A DNA stretch of 64,000 nucleotides, taken from the NCBI GenBank assembly GCA_021738565.1, contig JAIPBT010000022.1, positions 1 to 64,000 of the forward strand, read 5' to 3'. Shown here piece after piece: positions 26,001 through 34,906 of this stretch. Source of the stretch: Bacteroidales bacterium. GTDB lineage: Bacteria; Bacteroidota; Bacteroidia; Bacteroidales; GCA-2748055. The stretch's first letter is position 1; every line of letters begins with the position of its first letter. The notes beneath the pieces were generated by a model. That model did no database searches, had not been told where the DNA came from, and was given only the letters and a program-made list of their open reading frames with translations. Both the position numbers and the translations under genes were made by a program.

Positions 26001-26742
26001 CATCATCTTTTAAAATACTGTAGTTTACCTTGTCCGGAAAATACTGGAAGGCTTTATGTTCTGAAGAAACAGATAACTCCGGTTGAAATATGCAGTGCTG
26101 GTCCTTACGCTGTTCACGAACTGAAACATGAAGGGAATTGATCATGCTTATTGTGATCAGGCTGCAGTCTTTGCTGTCTGAACCAGCTGCTCTGACGAAA
26201 ATGTTTATTCTTGCTTTAAAGTCTTCTTCATTTAATACAACGATTTCTTTTGTTGGCTTTTCGTCAATAATTAACTGTTTTTCCCTTACCAAACAAATTA
26301 ATTCGTCAGTAACATGATTTCTTTCCCATCTGAATTCATTGTCTTCACTCTTTTTCTTTTGGTATCTGCCAAAGGCATACCTAAGTGAGAATTTCATTTC
26401 GTTGGCAACAATAAATGAAAAACCCATGGAAGACGGTGAAAAGCTTGTAGCCAGTTTCAACTCATCATCCGACTGGTCATAGTCATCATCACCTTTTTCG
26501 GTTGGGGTTGCGGTGGTATTTTCACCATTTTTTTTCGTTTCTGAATCATCTTCTGTACTGGATCCTTCCGGATTATCTTCAGGTTCAATTACGTCAGTAG
26601 ATTCAAGTTGCTCACACGTTGTCTGAGGATACAGAATTCCCGTAGTGTAGAGGTTTAGTGGCCTGTAATGCAATTTTTCCTGAATGCCGTTCATTGGCCC
26701 CAGAATGATATCCTTGATGTTTTTTACAAGTTCGTCTCTCAT
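23056..26742 (-). CDS. drmA: DISARM helicase DrmA
   Basis: 1228 residues. Walker A is WFPTGGGKTEAYLG near residue 482. The DEAH-like box is IIQDELHLIGSSLG near 737. A helicase C-terminal half contains TNMIATGVDISRLNLMLI and YIQASSRVGRE near residues 1010-1050. A CPCCGNR zinc motif lies between the two halves. The N-terminal ~400 residues include an acidic low-complexity stretch (residues ~55-95). DrmA is the DNA translocase of DISARM and, with DrmB, the signature of the system. It lies 4 bases from the NERD-helicase gene upstream and overlaps drmB downstream. Confidence 0.94.
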   Translation of the reverse strand: MRDELVKNIKDIILGPMNGIQEKLHYRPLNLYTTGILYPQTTCEQLESTDVIEPEDNPEGSSTEDDSETKKNGENTTATPTEKGDDDYDQSDDELKLATSFSPSSMGFSFIVANEMKFSLRYAFGRYQKKKSEDNEFRWERNHVTDELICLVREKQLIIDEKPTKEIVVLNEEDFKARINIFVRAAGSDSKDCSLITISMINSLHVSVREQRKDQHCIFQPELSVSSEHKAFQYFPDKVNYSILKDDEEALNTALLFRDYHIYAMGHGISVNWSCNKTSSLFKNEIWTEVMPEETVFGVSFDVDDTGSILEMKRLSGPDFSRNSFTEDQLKNELHGFIKKYADWIKNQKETLSTLTIPGELKQQGDVNLKTCLDLFNRLEKGIELIFSDSRIKQAFFDANKAMFMQRVMGQFSSWRREHKNVLPGSENYEDCPLPDFQSLPSEGRSADDENFGFYAKWRPFQLAFILSQIESIADPHSHDRDTADLIWFPTGGGKTEAYLGLIAFTLFFRRLREETPDDGAGVSVMMRYTLRMLNLDQFQRANLLISACEIIRSNSSERYGLTRFTSGIWVGQSLTPNRYKDFNEGDGYNSNIEAFIDNVTHNNSRKIKYSPFLLNCPCCGNRLIKERIGDTLAGEWGYFRKFRERDQLRPQGNYEVSCTNNKCHFFTVKNTRDNQYREDLTFPYYTVDDEIYKQRPSLLFGTVDKYAQIAWKRESARLFNLDIENNNSLLNPGPELIIQDELHLIGSSLGTIYGVFEYAIDKLCSLSGHRPKIVGATATVKNAKEQCKRLYNRKYFMQFPPPGISADDSFFMRKNTEDNKPRKYIGFMSSGFTSSTAIIRLAAVLMETPNILNAINADLDKYYTLLVYFNSLKELGKFRTFIDDDIFAYRKFLDKIVFQKIHQNYYGRDIELSSAMSADDVSNALESLKKNKLAGELVIDEKIKIIQQKGIRGIQDWLETTNKAIIMNEAFFGDLDLQHSTEYKVNYEVFFNILKKYYKEQLSHPVKVATSTNMIATGVDISRLNLMLINGHPKSSSEYIQASSRVGREDPGIIFSFYSATKNRDRSHYENYKSFHQAFYRYVEPASVTPQSQPALEKILPSVVISLVWIIQRKSAEGKFDYNDDISGFIDDLKVEIRQRLGDNTETYLDHIIESVKNKWKNLNPKNRRFANFRDYMAQPLGTIANGEVLDVSAEYSSLDIASHLLPKVSTMRDVEPSCMVKIKKND

Positions 26743-26745
26743 GAC

Positions 26746-28554
26746 TTATCTGATTACATTAGATGCAAATTCTCCTGAAATAATGGTCTCATTTTCTTTG
26801 TTTACAAAATATATAAATTGGTGTTTCGCTCTGGTGAATGCATTATAAATTATCTTTTTCTGTCTCAAATCGGTCTTCACATATCTTTCCGGTGCTATAA
26901 AAAGAATGAACTGGTTCTCCAAACCTTTGAAGGAATGTGCTGTTGAAACCATTACCTTATCGGTCCGGAAAAGAGATTTTTCATCTATCTTACAGAATAA
27001 TTCAGGCTGAATTTGAATTATTTCATCAATCTTTTTCACATCGTAACATAATGCCGTGATCATTCCAGGGGATATGCCGTCCAGTCTCTTTTTCTCGATG
27101 AAGGAAAGAATCTGTTTTTTCAAGTCTTCAGATTCTGGATAGTATTTTATTTCTGAGTTAGCAACTTCCTCTTTGAAATAACAATCCTGTTTTGAAAGGC
27201 CGGTTATGTAATGTGCTGTATCAGAAAGCTTTTGAGGGTTCCGGCAATTATGTTTGAGTTTAACAACATAATTAGGGTATATACTTCTGAAGAAATTTTC
27301 AAATTCATCATCCTTGTCAAGATAGATATCCTGATTCTCATCATCCATGCAAATTAGAAAATTACCTGTCTCGAAATTCCCGTTTAGAAAGCAACCAAGC
27401 GCATCTATGTGATATTCATTAAAGTAATCCTGAGCTTCATCCATAATGATATAGTCAAATTTCTGGAAATGATAATCTTTGAATAGAGAATATACCTTCA
27501 GGGGAATTTCCTCGTTCCAAATTACAGAATCCGTAATTATTTCTTCATCATCACTATCCCTGCATTCCTGAATTACATCATCGAGTTTAAAACTAAAATG
27601 TTCTGACAGCATTTTATTGTAGAATTCATCTTTATGAATTACAAAAACATTATTTGCTTCAAGCAGCTTAATTTGCTGCCTTAAAAATAGGGCAAGGTTC
27701 TTGTTGAAACAGAGAAATAATACTTTGTCACCTTTTAGATCCTTCTTTTTCGCCTGTTCAAGAGCCAGCCACGTTTTTCCGGTTCCTGGTCCTCCCTTCA
27801 CCAATGCTCCCATATGATCATTATCCTCAAGCATTGTAAGTAATTGTTCCTGAGCTTCGTCTGTATATCTTTTGAACTGTGTATCGTTTCTTTTCAATAT
27901 ATCAGTCCAAGGTAATTCAAATACAATGTCCCTTCGAATGAAATTCTTGATTTTGAATAATTCTTTACCAGAAATCCCGGATGGTTTCTTTCTTTGGTAA
28001 GATTCGTGGTTTTTCCAGAAGTGTGTTATATCCTTAATGATCCTATGGAAGCTCTTTCCTTGAAAATCAATATAATCTACAATAAGGTCCGGATCGTATT
28101 CTACAGATCCTTTTCTATGTTTGCTGAGGGAAGGAGGCTTTTTACAATCCGGGAAGAAAACACAATACCCAAAAATTAATCTTCTGACTTCATTTTTTCC
28201 ATTAAATAATACAGGAAGCTTAGTGTCTCTGTAATCGAATAAATTTCCCGCAGCCTGGGCAAAGGGATCTTTTTCTTCCGTCCCATCCATCACCCACCAT
28301 TTATTGGTAAGTGAATCATATTTTACCTGCCTTCCCTTTACTTCGATAAAAAGGATAATGTCCTGATCAAGATAGATAAAATCTGTTTCGCCTATAAGTT
28401 TGAAATTCCCCGGTGTAGGATTTTTTACACTGTGGAAGAGGAAGCAGGGATTTTCACCATTAAACATACCTGATTCCAAGGCATGCTGATAAACGTTGTA
28501 TTCAGCATTTGAATTGAATTCATTCCTGGATATATGGTTTGGGAATATATTCAT
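26746..28554 (-). CDS. NERD-nuclease/UvrD-like helicase embedded in the DISARM operon
   Basis: About 602 residues from the ATG at 28554 (MNIFPNHISRN); a GTG at 28560 is also possible. The first ~180 residues are a NERD-type nuclease fold: GETDFIYLDQDIILFIEVKG gives the Asp and Glu-x-Lys pair. A superfamily 1 helicase follows: Walker A KGGPGTGKTW near residue 255, Walker B YIIMDEAQDYF near 375, the VSTAHSFKGLENQ motif near 550 and the AFTRAKHQF motif. It lies between drmE-like and drmA, with overlap or a few bases on each side, so it belongs to the operon. It is not DrmD (SNF2 type) nor DrmC (phospholipase D type); it may replace the missing nuclease. Confidence 0.85.
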   Translation of the reverse strand: MNIFPNHISRNEFNSNAEYNVYQHALESGMFNGENPCFLFHSVKNPTPGNFKLIGETDFIYLDQDIILFIEVKGRQVKYDSLTNKWWVMDGTEEKDPFAQAAGNLFDYRDTKLPVLFNGKNEVRRLIFGYCVFFPDCKKPPSLSKHRKGSVEYDPDLIVDYIDFQGKSFHRIIKDITHFWKNHESYQRKKPSGISGKELFKIKNFIRRDIVFELPWTDILKRNDTQFKRYTDEAQEQLLTMLEDNDHMGALVKGGPGTGKTWLALEQAKKKDLKGDKVLFLCFNKNLALFLRQQIKLLEANNVFVIHKDEFYNKMLSEHFSFKLDDVIQECRDSDDEEIITDSVIWNEEIPLKVYSLFKDYHFQKFDYIIMDEAQDYFNEYHIDALGCFLNGNFETGNFLICMDDENQDIYLDKDDEFENFFRSIYPNYVVKLKHNCRNPQKLSDTAHYITGLSKQDCYFKEEVANSEIKYYPESEDLKKQILSFIEKKRLDGISPGMITALCYDVKKIDEIIQIQPELFCKIDEKSLFRTDKVMVSTAHSFKGLENQFILFIAPERYVKTDLRQKKIIYNAFTRAKHQFIYFVNKENETIISGEFASNVIR

Positions 28555-28556
28555 GA

Positions 28557-31100
28557 TCACTTTATTATATATGATATTGTTTTTATATCCAGAAACTTAT
28601 ACATTTTCTCCAATAGTTCCGGGAATGAATAATCCGAAGTATAGATCAGGTCATTCATATTGGCTATATTCATTTTTTGCAGTTCACCTGGCAATCTGGT
28701 TTTCAGTTTTTTTACAGCCCTTATACTTATCAGAGTTTCATCTTTTTCAGATTCGACAAGTATTCCGAGATTGCATAAGACATCAATAAGGGTCTCCATA
28801 TTTCTTGGTTCGTAAACATCGCCGTAAACCCATGTATGGATTGCCTGATCGCTTCCAATATTAAAGCCATTTTCCTTTAATAGCGCCCTGAATGAAGACT
28901 TGGTTATTTTGTTTTCCCTGAGATACGAGTCAATGTTTTTCCTCCATTTCATGTCTTGGTCCAGCAATTTTTTAATCTCAGGTTGTTCTTCTGCGATTTG
29001 CCAGATAAGTTTCTCAAATTCCTCTGCATCATGCATAACAAGAAAAATAATATCATCCACTTTAAGATCCCTGGCCTGTACATGACATTCTTTAAGGATT
29101 TTAGGGTCTTCCTTATGAATGAAAAAATATTTTGATTCATTTACAGTAACTGAGGTGCCATCTCTGAAAAACAAAATAATACTATCAATTTCCCTGGTTC
29201 TGTCATAGTTCTTGTAAACCTGATTGATTTCTTTTTCTTTCATCACATCTCTGATAAATGAATCCAGATCAAATTCCATTTGATCAGTTTCATCCGTCTC
29301 TGGTTTTGCTGAAATCACCTCTGGGTTACTGCCCTCTTCATAATCAAGATTAAGAATGTCATACAATTTTTCCCTGCTGCTCAGATTCCTGATCAGCCAG
29401 CAATTCTTGTTCTTATCGTATTGATCATGTTCAGTTTTATTTAGAATCAAAACTACATTGCTTTTGAATGAATTCGCGCAAATGGCATTCGACAATTCTC
29501 TTGTTGAATTTAAAACAAACACATTGGCATACTTTTCTAATTCTGTTAATGGATTCTGGATATTCCGGGGATTCATGAATTCAATCCCCTCCAGATGCAT
29601 CATGGCTTTCAGGAAGTCCATATCGTCCTGGTTTTCATTGAAAGAAACAATACCGGTTTTTTCTTCAAGTCTGATGTCCGTGTTTGTGATTAAATACAAT
29701 TTCTCGTTGCCCCGACTTGCTCTGATTTTATCCAGAAAAGCGAACAGAAAATTAAAAATATTTTCATATTCCTTGCCTGTGAACCAAGTGTTTCTAATTT
29801 CATTTAATGATGCCTGAACAGAATATAAATATTCTTCCAATGAATCAGGATTGTAAAAAGAATTAAACCTCTTTTTCAATTCGAACAGTGGTTTTACCAG
29901 TGGATCAATCAAATTAATAATATGGACCTCTTTGCATAAACCTCTGGCTATTCTTATGGCTTCTTTGAAATCTGAGCTTAAATCAGGTATGTTAACCAGT
30001 TTGGCTTCAGGCTCATGCATACCTGCTTTTGAACTGAGAAAATGTTTCTTTGCTTCACTATTAAGGAAAAAGGGAAAGTTATCAAGTTTCGATTTAAGTA
30101 TATAATTGTATGAGTGTAAATCTTTTTCATTGAAGACCAAATAGATATCCTTTATTTTTCCTTCAGTTAATGGCTTTAAATAATTATCCTTTATTGCGTT
30201 TAAGACATTCTCCAATTCCTTCTGGTCTCTCGTAAAATCGAAAATTAGAGTATTTAACCAAGGGCGTTCTTGTTTGATTACGAAATATTCATTGAAATTG
30301 TCAAATCTGGAGAAAACGAGAAACTCCTTGATTTGATTTATTTGTCTGCCCGCAGTGCTCCTGTTGCTCCCTAACCTTTTGAAAGAAATGAGTCCGTTTT
30401 CAACACTCATCCTGCTTGCCGGGATTGAATTCAGAAAAGGGATTTCGTTAATCGTTAAATCCTTGAATTCTTCTGATTTCAGAAGTCCTGGATTATGTGT
30501 AAAGAATAGAGCTCCATTGAACTTATTATTCAAATCAAATTCGTGTGAATTCATTTTCTGAACCAGTTCAAGCGGGTTTTTCCCGATTCTTACAGAGCTA
30601 TTATACTTTTTGATGCGGTTGAATACAGAATCAAGGTTTTTTCCGTAGGCAACCCGATTATTGTATAGTTCAAGCAAGGGGGCTTCATCAAAATCATAAT
30701 ATTTCAGTTTGCCTGACCCGGATTTTAGTATTATCTCAGAAGAGGTAAAATTTACAGCCTTTAATTGACAAACATTATTATCATCATCAAGAATTCTTAC
30801 TGGCTGATCCGGAAATTTCAAATTGCTAAAATTCAGACCATTCAGAAAAGTGTCTGCATTGGTCTTAAACAACGCCAGTGAATAGAAAAGTGGCAACCAT
30901 ACCACATCTTCTTTTTTTCTAAGAAACACTGGAATTATTCTGTACTTATTATCTGTTGTGTTCGTGTAGAACAAATAAGGAAGAAGCTTAGCTGAAATGA
31001 AATCTGAATCATCCATTAATTGAGAATTGATCCTGATTCTTCTAAGAAAAGGCATTTCATATGCCGTTCTTTCATCAATAATAGATTTAATGTTCATCAT
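28557..31100 (-). CDS. drmE: DrmE-like protein of class 2 DISARM
   Basis: 847 residues without any ATPase or nuclease motif that I can see. The position between the cytosine methylase and drmA, and the length of about 800 residues, are those of DrmE, a protein of unknown function that defines class 2 DISARM. Features read directly: N-terminal YRIIPVFLRKKEDVVWLPLFYSL, a central DUF-like region with DIYLVFNEKDLHSYNY, and a C-terminal segment with QARDLKVDDIIFLV. A helical end follows with TKSSFRALLKENGFNIGS and IHTWVYGDVYEPRN. It overlaps the methylase gene by 14 bases and the NERD-helicase gene by a few. The name rests on context as much as on sequence. Confidence 0.68.
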   Translation of the reverse strand: MMNIKSIIDERTAYEMPFLRRIRINSQLMDDSDFISAKLLPYLFYTNTTDNKYRIIPVFLRKKEDVVWLPLFYSLALFKTNADTFLNGLNFSNLKFPDQPVRILDDDNNVCQLKAVNFTSSEIILKSGSGKLKYYDFDEAPLLELYNNRVAYGKNLDSVFNRIKKYNSSVRIGKNPLELVQKMNSHEFDLNNKFNGALFFTHNPGLLKSEEFKDLTINEIPFLNSIPASRMSVENGLISFKRLGSNRSTAGRQINQIKEFLVFSRFDNFNEYFVIKQERPWLNTLIFDFTRDQKELENVLNAIKDNYLKPLTEGKIKDIYLVFNEKDLHSYNYILKSKLDNFPFFLNSEAKKHFLSSKAGMHEPEAKLVNIPDLSSDFKEAIRIARGLCKEVHIINLIDPLVKPLFELKKRFNSFYNPDSLEEYLYSVQASLNEIRNTWFTGKEYENIFNFLFAFLDKIRASRGNEKLYLITNTDIRLEEKTGIVSFNENQDDMDFLKAMMHLEGIEFMNPRNIQNPLTELEKYANVFVLNSTRELSNAICANSFKSNVVLILNKTEHDQYDKNKNCWLIRNLSSREKLYDILNLDYEEGSNPEVISAKPETDETDQMEFDLDSFIRDVMKEKEINQVYKNYDRTREIDSIILFFRDGTSVTVNESKYFFIHKEDPKILKECHVQARDLKVDDIIFLVMHDAEEFEKLIWQIAEEQPEIKKLLDQDMKWRKNIDSYLRENKITKSSFRALLKENGFNIGSDQAIHTWVYGDVYEPRNMETLIDVLCNLGILVESEKDETLISIRAVKKLKTRLPGELQKMNIANMNDLIYTSDYSFPELLEKMYKFLDIKTISYIIK

Positions 31101-32652
31101 TAATTATCGTATTAACTATTTCAGCCAGTTGTTTTGCCAGAAAAGGTGGAACAGCATTGCCAACCTGATGATATTGTTTTGTTTTGGTTCCCCAGAAATA
31201 ATAGTTATCCGGAAAAGTCTGTATTCTTGCAGCCTCGCGAACCGTTAAAGATCTGCATTGATCAGGATCATAGTGTATAAAGTAGTGTCCATCTTTTGAA
31301 ATATGACTCGTAATTGTAGTAGCGGGTTTATTTGCAGCCTGAACCCTGAATCGATCGTTAAAACTACCTGTCTCAGCATTCCTGTGTTCGGGCATGAGTT
31401 CTGCAGGGTAGTCCTTCAATCTGGGAAATACACCCCCATTTTTTTTCGCAATATTCGATGCGAAAAGATAACGTTTCAGGTCTGATTCCAGATGATTTCT
31501 AGCTTCATGGTTACAAATCCCTTTTATATTGGGATCATTATACCACTTCCTTAATAATGGATTTTTAATTTTGCCTGTTTTTCTAATGAAATTTATTCCG
31601 GTATCACATTCAGGAGTATCATCCAAAGGATTGATATCTAATTCAATACGGAATCTATTGATAATATCTTTCCATGCTTTAGGAGAATCCTCTATTTTTT
31701 GGTATCTGTGCCTTATTCGATCATCCATTACAAAGGATTCGATGATTCTTTTAGACAATCCGCTTCTAAGCGGTGGCAAACTTTCAATAACATCCTTTAC
31801 AGTGATTTGATTATTAGTTTGTTTAAGTATCTCAGGTGCTTTTCTTAGCATGTCAGCTCTGATTCCTAACAAAATAACCCGATGTCTGGATTGGGGCACT
31901 CCATATCTTTCTGCCCTGATCAGAAAGTCACTGTTATCTGAATATTCAGGGTCTTCTTTGATTAGATTGTTTGCTGGTGGCTTTACAAATGAAAATATTT
32001 TGTATGTACTTTTATTTGAATAGTCGGGATACACCTTCCAAGGTTCTTTTAAATCATTCAGAATCATCTCAAAAATACTATTACCCTTTAGTTTTGCAGA
32101 AAGCAATCCCCTCACATTCTCCATTACAAATACAACTGGTTGGTGCTTTGCAATGATTCTGAGATATTCTTGGTAAAGAAATACCCTGTTATCGTTTTCG
32201 CGGATGCCCCCAACCCTTGACCGCCCAGCCATTGAATATGCCTGACATGGTGGCCCTCCGATAAGCACCCATTCTTTTTTTCCATTCAGAGCCGCCTCGA
32301 TCCTATGGTCTACAATTTCAGGTGGGAAGTTTTTACTCCCAAGTTCGCATCGCCAAACCTCTTTGAGCGCCTCCTCAGCCTCATTCCAGTATTTTTCGTA
32401 TAGTCTGTCTTTTTTTTCCAGTCTTTTAGCCTTTTCATTTTCCTTAATTACATCATAGTATTCCTTTGGGACTCCTCCCGGATCAAATTTTCGAAAAAAG
32501 CTCCGGAATTGAAGGGTTTGATGAGCATTTTCATCCATTTCTATAGACAACTTTATATCAAAGCATCTTTTTCCATTTTCATCAAGAAGAGAAGAAAAAC
32601 CTTCTCCCAGACCTCCAGGTCCTGCGAACAAATCTATTATTGGTATTCCCAT
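31087..32652 (-). CDS. drmMII: DISARM DNA cytosine-5 methyltransferase DrmMII
   Basis: 521 residues with the full cytosine methylase motif set. Motif I is IDLFAGPGGLGEGF at residues 6-19. Motif IV is IGGPPCQAYSMAGRSR, with the catalytic Cys near residue 137. Motif VI is FVMENVRGLLSA. Motif VIII is SRHRVILLGIR and motif X is YHQVGNAVPPFLAKQLAEI at the end. It transfers a methyl group from S-adenosylmethionine to cytosine in host DNA, marking self in class 2 DISARM. The long variable region (about residues 290-440) carries target recognition. A vsr gene starts just upstream, 1 base away, as is common for cytosine methylases. Confidence 0.94.
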   Translation of the reverse strand: MGIPIIDLFAGPGGLGEGFSSLLDENGKRCFDIKLSIEMDENAHQTLQFRSFFRKFDPGGVPKEYYDVIKENEKAKRLEKKDRLYEKYWNEAEEALKEVWRCELGSKNFPPEIVDHRIEAALNGKKEWVLIGGPPCQAYSMAGRSRVGGIRENDNRVFLYQEYLRIIAKHQPVVFVMENVRGLLSAKLKGNSIFEMILNDLKEPWKVYPDYSNKSTYKIFSFVKPPANNLIKEDPEYSDNSDFLIRAERYGVPQSRHRVILLGIRADMLRKAPEILKQTNNQITVKDVIESLPPLRSGLSKRIIESFVMDDRIRHRYQKIEDSPKAWKDIINRFRIELDINPLDDTPECDTGINFIRKTGKIKNPLLRKWYNDPNIKGICNHEARNHLESDLKRYLFASNIAKKNGGVFPRLKDYPAELMPEHRNAETGSFNDRFRVQAANKPATTITSHISKDGHYFIHYDPDQCRSLTVREAARIQTFPDNYYFWGTKTKQYHQVGNAVPPFLAKQLAEIVNTIINDEH

Positions 32653-32653
32653 T

Positions 32654-33070
32654 TTATTCCAGAATCTTTTTTAGGAGCATATTCAGTGTTTTGTCAAGGT
32701 TGGAGCCCTTCAGATCACATTCCCAAAGGGTAATTGTTCTGTACCCTGCTTTTATCAACTTTGTAATATTTTTGGCGTCCCGCTCCCTGTTTGCCATTAT
32801 CTTCGATTTCCACCATTTTGTTCTTGTAGCCGGAAGTTTGAAATAACTACAATTTTCATGTCCGTGCCAGAAACAACCGTTTACAAAAATAACAGCATTG
32901 TATTTTTTAAGTGTAATATCAGGTTTGCCTGGCAAATTTTCTTGGTGAAGCCTGTATCTGAAACCATGGGCAAAAAGGAACTTTCTCACAATCATTTCAG
33001 GCTTGGTGTCCTTGCTCCTTATTTTACTCATGTTATAGCTGCGAACAGCAGGATCATGCACATCAGTCAT
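32654..33070 (-). CDS. vsr: Very-short-patch repair (Vsr) mismatch endonuclease
   Basis: 138 residues, MTDVHDPAVRSYNMSKIRSKDTKPEM at the start (the usual Vsr opening). The catalytic Asp lies in LPGKPDITLKKYNAVIFVNG, and the FWHGHENC block contains zinc and active-site residues. The enzyme nicks next to T:G mismatches that arise when 5-methylcytosine deaminates, protecting the host from the mutational cost of the adjacent methylase. It is the first gene of the DISARM operon. A Vsr gene is not a core DISARM component, so this is an accessory pairing with drmMII. A weak promoter region lies upstream, but no clear TAnnTTTG was confirmed. Confidence 0.93.
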   Translation of the reverse strand: MTDVHDPAVRSYNMSKIRSKDTKPEMIVRKFLFAHGFRYRLHQENLPGKPDITLKKYNAVIFVNGCFWHGHENCSYFKLPATRTKWWKSKIMANRERDAKNITKLIKAGYRTITLWECDLKGSNLDKTLNMLLKKILE

Positions 33071-33265
33071 TGCAGGAAAGCGTTTCTTGAAATTAGCAAT
33101 AATTTCTTAATTGAACCTAGATTGAAATCCAGTGATAAGTGAATTTCTCTAATTTGAAATGACTCCAGATTATCAGATAAATAATATAATGCATTATTTT
33201 CAATCAATTAATTTTTTGACCGCAAATCCGCTTTTGCTTAGTTCAATGAAAAACAGACCAATAGA

Positions 33266-33940
33266 TCATAAAATTTTTGAATGCTTTCTTAGCTTTCCAG
33301 GATAGGTTACTAGAGGGCTTTCAATCAATACTTCATCCTTATGCAAATGCATCAGCATCCATGCTTCTGCCGGCAGTTCAAATAATCTCTCTATTTCCAC
33401 AGATTCGAAGAGGATGTCAGATTTTTTAGTGTCGTAATGCATCTTGGCGGTAAGAGGAAACAATGAACCTTCAAGCATTTCTTCTACGCCATAAAGAGGA
33501 TCGGACTGCTGATTGATCTTGGGGAAGGAGCGGCCGGCGATGCCGAAGCGAGTGTCGTGCTTTTCCATGATGATGGCGTCCCAGTTGCCGTCGGCGCCTA
33601 AGAGGGTGACATGATTGAAGGACTGGGTTCCGAGGAAGAAGGGGAGGAGGTAGTAATCGTGGTTGCCGCTGTTCAGTACGATGTTGACACCCTTCTTGCA
33701 TAGGGTTTCGAAGCTGGATCCCAGTTTTTCGTTCACCTTTTCGAAATCTGTATCCAGGTCGATCAGATCACCGGCGATGAGCACGACATCAGCTTTCAGA
33801 TCAATGCATGCCCGCACGGTCAGGCACCAGGCATCTGTGAGGGATCTGAGGAGACGTTCTGCCTTTCTTCCACACATCGGTCCGCCAAAGTGGATGTCTG
33901 CAGTTGCGAGTATTCTCACTTCAGCTTGTTCTTCACTCAT
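33266..33940 (-). CDS. Calcineurin-like metallophosphoesterase (SbcD/Mre11-like)
   Basis: 224 residues. Metal-binding motifs in order: TADIHFGG (D-x-H), IAGDLIDLD (GD), LNSGNHDY (GNHD) and a C-terminal LMHLHKDE followed by TYPGKL. The usual GHxH motif is thus replaced by MHLH, which keeps the His-x-His spacing. Length is short compared with SbcD (about 400), and no SbcC partner is adjacent. It overlaps the M28 peptidase gene by four bases (ATGA) and lies downstream of recB on the same strand. It may act as a small nuclease or phosphatase linked to DNA ends; the link to RecBCD is inferred from position. Confidence 0.82.
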   Translation of the reverse strand: MSEEQAEVRILATADIHFGGPMCGRKAERLLRSLTDAWCLTVRACIDLKADVVLIAGDLIDLDTDFEKVNEKLGSSFETLCKKGVNIVLNSGNHDYYLLPFFLGTQSFNHVTLLGADGNWDAIIMEKHDTRFGIAGRSFPKINQQSDPLYGVEEMLEGSLFPLTAKMHYDTKKSDILFESVEIERLFELPAEAWMLMHLHKDEVLIESPLVTYPGKLRKHSKIL

Positions 33941-34818
33941 TGGATTTCTAAGGTTTCTAGAAATACTGTTACAGCCAGGTACGTGCTGTTCACCACTTCC
34001 TTCATCCGTTCAAAGTCCAAAGTGTAAATGGTGTCGGTCTCGCTGTGATAGTTCGGGTTCCTGATCTTCGCAGTATCCGTGATCATCACGGCGTTGTACC
34101 CGAATCTCCAGTAGTTCTTGTGGTCCGACAATCCGGCCAGTTCATCGTTCACCGGCAATTCGATCATCCAGGTATCGATGGCTTCGTTCTCAATCATCAG
34201 GTCCCTGATCTTCCCATTGAATGCTGGGGCGGAATCCAATCCCAGGATCATGGCAAAATCTCCCGTGTCGGGGATGTCAGGGACCAGCCATGGACGGGGA
34301 TTGGGCTGTGAGCCGGGAATCTCCGAAAAGTACCCGATCATTTCGTAACAGATCATGCCGAGAATATCTGCATTCTGTCCGACCAGTGAAGATGCATGAA
34401 CGAAGCTCCCCATGTTCTCCGTATTGAAAAATGGCGGTTCCTCAAGACAGTAGGCCACGAACTCCAGCCCGTAACCGAGGTCCGGACGGTTCGCACTCAC
34501 GAGCCTGGCCGTTTCCAGCAGGCCCGCGATCCCGCTGGCATTGTCGTCCGCACCGGGATAATCGCAGCATACGTCGTAATGGGCCCCGACGACCAGCCGC
34601 TTTTCAGCCTGGCCATTGTATGTGGCGATTACATTCTTATAGGTTGCGCTATCGACTCCCCACTTCTGTTCCCGCACCTGCAATCCCGTTTTTTGAAACT
34701 CATCTCTGATGTATTGGGCGATGATGTTGAGCGACTGAAGGTGCCTGCTGTTCCGGGGTGGATGGATACCGGTCAGTACGTCAACGTCACGGTACATCCT
34801 GTTCTTGTCTGCTTTCAT
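33937..34818 (-). CDS. M28-family zinc aminopeptidase-like protein
   Basis: 293 residues, no signal peptide. Zinc-site motifs: VVGAHYDVCCDYPGADDNASG (His and bridging Asp), YCLEEPPFF (Glu-Glu, general base and ligand) and LSDHKNYWRFG near the end (His ligand). It would remove N-terminal residues from peptides in the cytoplasm. The gene sits 88 bases after the end of recB, read in the same direction, and overlaps the metallophosphoesterase. Peptidases are not known parts of RecBCD pathways, so its presence may be accidental or belong to an unexplored gene group. Confidence 0.87.
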   Translation of the reverse strand: MKADKNRMYRDVDVLTGIHPPRNSRHLQSLNIIAQYIRDEFQKTGLQVREQKWGVDSATYKNVIATYNGQAEKRLVVGAHYDVCCDYPGADDNASGIAGLLETARLVSANRPDLGYGLEFVAYCLEEPPFFNTENMGSFVHASSLVGQNADILGMICYEMIGYFSEIPGSQPNPRPWLVPDIPDTGDFAMILGLDSAPAFNGKIRDLMIENEAIDTWMIELPVNDELAGLSDHKNYWRFGYNAVMITDTAKIRNPNYHSETDTIYTLDFERMKEVVNSTYLAVTVFLETLEIQ

Positions 34819-34906
34819 CGCCTATTTATAGATTGATTGTTCACGTTTTACGCAATTATTGTTATCGCCTGATTTCGCAGCTCGGAGGTGTGGAGGATCT
34901 TCATGG

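Noticed and set aside
26746-28554. Calling the NERD-helicase DrmD or DrmC
   Set aside because: DrmD is an SNF2-type helicase and DrmC has phospholipase D motifs. This protein has NERD and UvrD-type motifs instead.
33219-33240. A possible seventh full copy of the shared operator (GACCGCAAATCCGC)
   Set aside because: The left half ACCGCA is present, but the base pattern 7 bases further on is TTTTGC, not TGCGG, and no -7 element sits at the nine-base distance on either strand.
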